From contig OW203770.1 of the NCBI GenBank assembly GCA_934045905.1, positions 372,001 to 436,000 of the forward strand: DNA of 64,000 bases, in the 5' to 3' direction. Positions within the stretch are counted from its first letter, which is position 1; the number at the start of each line of letters is the position of its first letter. The stretch is from Leuctra nigra. Its lineage: Eukaryota; Arthropoda; Insecta; Plecoptera; Leuctridae. Below, one piece after another: positions 62,201 to 64,000 of this stretch. The position numbers and the translations under genes are program-made. The notes under the pieces were generated by a model. It saw nothing but the letters and a program-made list of their open reading frames with translations. It searched no databases and had not been told where the DNA came from.

Positions 62201-63456
62201 TCCGAATAGTTACTATGAAAAATTGTGTATGGTGCTAAATATAAGCTTAAAGTGATATTCCACGTAGATTTGTGAAAGCATCGTTCCAATCGGTCCAGCC
62301 GTTTTCGATATATGGCATCTCTTCCGGTTTTCAAAATGGCGGCTGAAATCACTGCCACCTAGAATTTACTTATATAAATGTTTTGTATCATTATAAGCCT
62401 TCTGAATATGTAGTTAATGTAGTAAGAGGTGATTTAAGTCGGATTCTTAATTTTTATGACGTCATTTCCGGTTTCGGTAATAGCACACTTCTTTTTAGAT
62501 TATTGATGTTCCATAAAGATGACCGTCTGAATCATTTGGCTCTAGTTTCATTCCGATCGGTCCAGTCGGTTTCGAGATATCACGTCACTTCCGGTTTCAA
62601 AATGGCGGCTTCCGGTTGGTTTTATAAAAAGGCACCTCAGACGCCAAAAGTGCACATGTGGTAAAAATTTCAGATCGATCGGCTCAGCCGTTTAGGCTGT
62701 GGCGGTGATAGCGGTGTTTCCTGATATCTGAATCATCATCATCATCTAAAGAAGAAGAAGAAGAAGAAGATGAAAGTGATGTAATTTCACTGTTTTCACG
62801 GCCCTCTAGCTCGCAAATGGCATAACCTATTGTTCCAAAATTTGGTATATGGGGTGGGGTGGGCCATAGCTCGAAATTAAGATATTTCACAACAATGTGA
62901 GATTTTCCATTGTTAAGATCCAGTAGGCCGAAAATGCCATGTTGTTGCTTACAGTAAAAGTGTTTGGTCTGCTCCTCAGTTTATTAGGCATTTACGGTAT
63001 GTTGAGTGAGTGTGAGTGTATAGTACGACTTGGCTGGGTGGAGCGACCGCTCCACTGGATATCAAAAACATACTAAGGTTTGATTTGTGAAGGTTTGAAA
63101 AACATTACTTTTGTAGAAGTAAAGTTCCAGGTTGTTGAAAACTCGATTAAATGTACCTCACAATTGAACACACAATGAGCGATGTAAAAGCCTCACCTCT
63201 TCTTCTTGGCGATGAGCAACAGGTCGGTGAAGAGGAACACGTGGATCTGAGTGCGCGTGAACTTGCGTCCGAACGTCATCTTCTCCTCGCCGCGCCACGT
63301 GAGCTGCGTCATCTCTCCGGACCGGACCAGCCATCGGGCAGAGGAGATGACCGCCACGGGTTTGACACCACGAGTGAAGTCCAGGCGTTGTGAGAGGATC
63401 AGCATTTCCTCCATACGCTCCATACGCCGCGCCCCTTCGTTGCATTCCTTCACAAC
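56115..63456 (-). CDS. Ephexin-family RhoGEF, C-terminal half (DH end, PH, SH3)
   Basis: Predicted join on the minus strand: 63456-63197, 59660-59501, 57158-56954, 56281-56115 (TGA 56115-56117). Phases agree at every junction. It encodes the last DH helix (VVKECNEGARRMERMEEM), a PH domain (SARWLVRSGEM, VFLFTDLLLIAKKKSEESYS, ESDRQRWLSAV) and an SH3 domain (ATHSFTAAQPDELALDQADV, GWYYGERLRDGESGWFP). This is the domain order of ephexins (Drosophila Exn; vertebrate ARHGEF5, NGEF, ARHGEF16, 19 and 26), which load GTP onto Rho GTPases at the membrane. The N-terminus and most of the DH domain lie beyond the right edge. Four duplicated or inserted repeat blocks occupy its introns. Confidence 0.9.
56345..56953. 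repeat. About 30 copies of an 18-20 bp minisatellite at a splice donor
   Basis: Plus-strand unit GTTAGTGAGTTCTTGCT (variants TTCTGTCT, ACTTCTGTC). On the gene strand it reads ACTCACTAACAG..., continuous with the donor GTGAGGACTCACTAACAG. It fills nearly the whole intron between the last two ephexin exons. Confidence 0.9.
56954..57158 (-). CDS. Ephexin exon, PH C-terminal helix and first half of SH3
   Basis: Acceptor CATCTTGTAG, donor GACG|GTGAGG, 205 bases. It contains the PH C-terminal helix (ALESDRQRWLSAV with its conserved Trp), an acidic linker and the SH3 opening ALxF-type strand (ATHSFTAAQPDELALDQADV). A minisatellite begins immediately at the donor. Confidence 0.9.
57255..58738. mobile_element. 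1.48-kb hAT-like element in ephexin intron, exact 8-bp duplication
   Basis: Ends CAGGGTTGGGTCA and TGACCCAACCCTG; AAAAAATC at 57247-57254 and 58739-58746. Subterminal TAGAATATTCTACGCG palindromic repeats. Contains the nested element 57469-58063. Confidence 0.88.
57469..58063. mobile_element. Nested hAT-like element, TAGTGATG termini
   Basis: Ends TAGTGATGTAATATTACCGG and GGGCATCACTA; CTAGTACA at 57461-57468 and 58064-58071. Subterminal GGGAATATTCCC repeats and two CGCCCTGCGGGG motifs (57587, 57681). Confidence 0.85.
58957..59040 (-). pseudogene. Decayed duplicate of the PH/SH3 exon start
   Basis: A 30-base block beginning CGTAGACGCTCTCGTCGGGG is identical to 57068-57097 in the real exon. 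A gap follows, then CCAGCGC and a diverged GATGAGACAAA acceptor-side flank. The SH3-coding part is missing, so it cannot substitute for the exon. It abuts the same 32-bp TTTTGGAAAAAAT repeats that flank the real gene end. Confidence 0.7.
59045..59130 (-). pseudogene. Decayed duplicate of the mid-PH exon start
   Basis: AGCTCTCCTCGCTG followed by diverged ACATTAG...CGTATTACA sequence and ATCAACGTATCA...GCTGGAAG repeats what flanks the real acceptor at 59650-59725. Only the first few codons and the intron side are duplicated (offset about 600 bp). The acceptor is damaged: CTGCAG became CTGTAA in plus-strand reading. Confidence 0.65.
59501..59660 (-). CDS. Ephexin exon, middle of PH domain
   Basis: Acceptor AATGTCTGCAG, donor GATG|GTACGT, 160 bases. 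It reads (S)EESYSVTDYCPRNLVQL, then SSLPVKMQADAGRNPMLLTL and LLGNHDNKTVEM. The KKKSEESY junction matches the ephexin PH core closely. Ends in phase 0. Confidence 0.88.
60177..60414. repeat. Dispersed 240-bp repeat, copy B
   Basis: Second copy of the 157-394 repeat in the same orientation, abutting the LINE fragment at 60415. Confidence 0.8.
60415..60705 (-). mobile_element. Non-LTR retrotransposon (LINE) 3' end fragment
   Basis: The minus strand reads a C-terminal reverse-transcriptase tail motif of the type RTDHRKINLKRS ... YLGRATRLWNNLLKSEM ... SWRKFNSLLDS, typical of CR1/jockey-like LINEs, with at least one frame break. Truncated at the 5' side and with no poly(A) tract. Confidence 0.55.
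61416..61487 (-). tRNA. tRNA-like gene, anticodon position reads GGC (Ala?)
   Basis: 72 bases fold as a tRNA: acceptor GCCTGCT paired with AGTAGGC (one G-U), D arm GCTTAGTGGTTAGAGC (box A), anticodon stem CTGGA/TTCAG with loop CCGGCAA, T arm GTGGGTTCGATCCCCAC (box B) and discriminator A. Position 33 is C instead of the near-universal U, so function and isotype are doubtful. It forms the left arm of a palindrome. Confidence 0.6.
61533..61602 (+). tRNA. Inverted second tRNA copy, two bases short (pseudo-tRNA)
   Basis: Identical to the 61416-61487 copy except that two bases (GT) are missing from the 3' acceptor strand, so the acceptor stem is broken. The shared 5' flank (CTGCAGATTGAATA) and 3' flank (AAATCTTTTCAATTTGCAGT) show that the whole block was duplicated in inverted orientation. 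Confidence 0.6.
61702..61918. mobile_element. Small foldback element, GTACACTCCCCCAAATAATA ends
   Basis: 28-base perfect terminal inverted repeats. The interior (GACAATCAATCCTTG) is also found at 25230-25250. Confidence 0.8.
63197..63456 (-). CDS. Ephexin exon, end of DH and start of PH
   Basis: Acceptor GTATTCCCCCAG, donor AAGAG|GTGAGG, 260 bases. It reads VVKECNEGARRMER, LDFTRGVKPVAVISSARWL, EKMTFGRKF, HVFLFTDLLLIAKKK and ends with two bases of the serine codon completed by the next exon. Confidence 0.9.
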
Positions 63457-64000
63457 CTGGGGGAATACAAAGATGATATTGTACTTTTATAGGTAAACAA
63501 AAGATGTATTTGAATTTAAAAAAATAAAATTTTTGGATCATGTTCGTAACATTTGTGGTTTGATTTTTAGGATCATTTAGTCAAATATTTGACCGAGAAA
63601 GTGTCTGGAAATAGTAAAAGTCCTCAATTATTAGTCGATATTTCCTCAATTCGCCCCATGCGCCGAGCTCATTTCGTTGCATTCCTTCACAACCTGCCAA
63701 AACAAAGGTTTATTATTTTACTTTTATAGGTAAACAACAGACACTTTATCATTTTTACACATTTGTTACTTCATGTACTTAATATTTGTGGCTTGTTTTG
63801 GGTGTCGTTTTGTCCAAATTTGACTGAAAAAGTATGTATTCTTTATTGTCAACAGGGCCGAAGCCCCACAAGTGCAATATAATAAAAACATGAGGACATA
63901 ACAACAGCAAAAACAAAACGATGAAAACAAATTATGTACAACTAAATCGGTTCTGTATAAAAACATGTGTCACAAGTGTCTGAAAAATGCTCACATATTA
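63457..64000. other. Ephexin intron to window edge
   Basis: Contains the duplicated exon start (63640-63750). 63840-63945 (CAACAGGGCCGAAGCCCCAC) resembles a dispersed-element tail. No further exon was identified before the edge. Confidence 0.4.
63640..63750 (-). pseudogene. Decayed duplicate of the DH/PH exon start
   Basis: About 235 bp upstream of the real exon 5' end, the block TTCGTTGCATTCCTTCACAA recurs together with the following intron segment (ACTTTTATAGGTAAACAA) and a further ATTTGTGG...TTTGAC block (63550-63605 against 63775-63830). A tandem duplication captured the splice acceptor and the first codons; the rest of the exon is absent. Confidence 0.7.

Larger units (their letters stand above)
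61186..63056 (+). mobile_element. Composite element with ETS/CRE/YY1-like blocks, copy 3
   Basis: Foldback part 61186-62115 (CCCATAAAAAACACTCCG and complement) expanded by the tRNA palindrome (61391-61627) and a second foldback (61702-61918). Then blocks CTTCCGGTTTTCAAAATGGC (62323), GACGTCATTTCCGG (62459), CACTTCCGGTTTCAAAATGG (62586), ending GGTGGAGCGACCGCTCCACT. Confidence 0.75.

Overview
The window is eukaryotic. Genes are split by GT-AG introns, introns run to several kilobases, there are polyadenylation signals, and most of the sequence is stacked non-coding transposable elements. The repeat style, an ephexin-type RhoGEF and a two-domain Ly6/uPAR (LU) protein point to an arthropod. A hemipteran insect of planthopper type is my guess from repeat style only; the sequence does not prove it. 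Nothing bacterial, no CRISPR array and no operon is present.

Three genes can be supported by splice-site and phase reading. (1) A minus-strand LU protein has five coding exons between 20522 and 7237. It encodes a signal peptide, two cysteine-rich three-finger domains and a GPI-type hydrophobic tail. (2) A plus-strand gene has coding exons 33448-33515, 40253-43737 and 44288-45321, with a possible 5' exon near 26.2-26.7 kb. It encodes about 1528 residues: a PD-(D/E)XK/Cap4-like nuclease-like N-terminus, a charged linker, a NACHT (STAND) NTPase and many ankyrin repeats. This is the architecture of an NLR-type immune sensor and the most interesting item here. Its ankyrin array is cut by one in-frame TAA with open ankyrin sequence beyond it. 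(3) A minus-strand ephexin-family RhoGEF enters from the right edge. Its last four exons (63456-56115) encode the end of the DH domain, the PH domain and the SH3 domain. Decayed duplicates of three of its exon starts lie in the introns.

Layout. 0-7 kb: stacked repeats. 7.2-20.5 kb: LU gene with introns full of Helitron-like and hAT-like elements. 20.5-33 kb: repeats and a possible CpG-richer promoter. 33.4-45.6 kb: NACHT-ankyrin gene, with a 6.7-kb repeat-filled first intron. 45.6-56 kb: foldback elements and hAT-like elements. 56.1-64 kb: ephexin gene 3' half, with a minisatellite at a splice donor, a 1.48-kb hAT-like insertion, a LINE 3' end and an inverted pair of tRNA genes.

The repeats fall into a few recurrent families. 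One has about twelve copies ending in CTAG next to a hairpin-forming sequence (Helitron-like). Another class comprises hAT-like non-autonomous elements; eight have exact 8-bp target duplications. A third is a composite element carrying repeated ETS/CRE/YY1-like sequence blocks. There are also many foldback MITEs. No intact transposase was seen.
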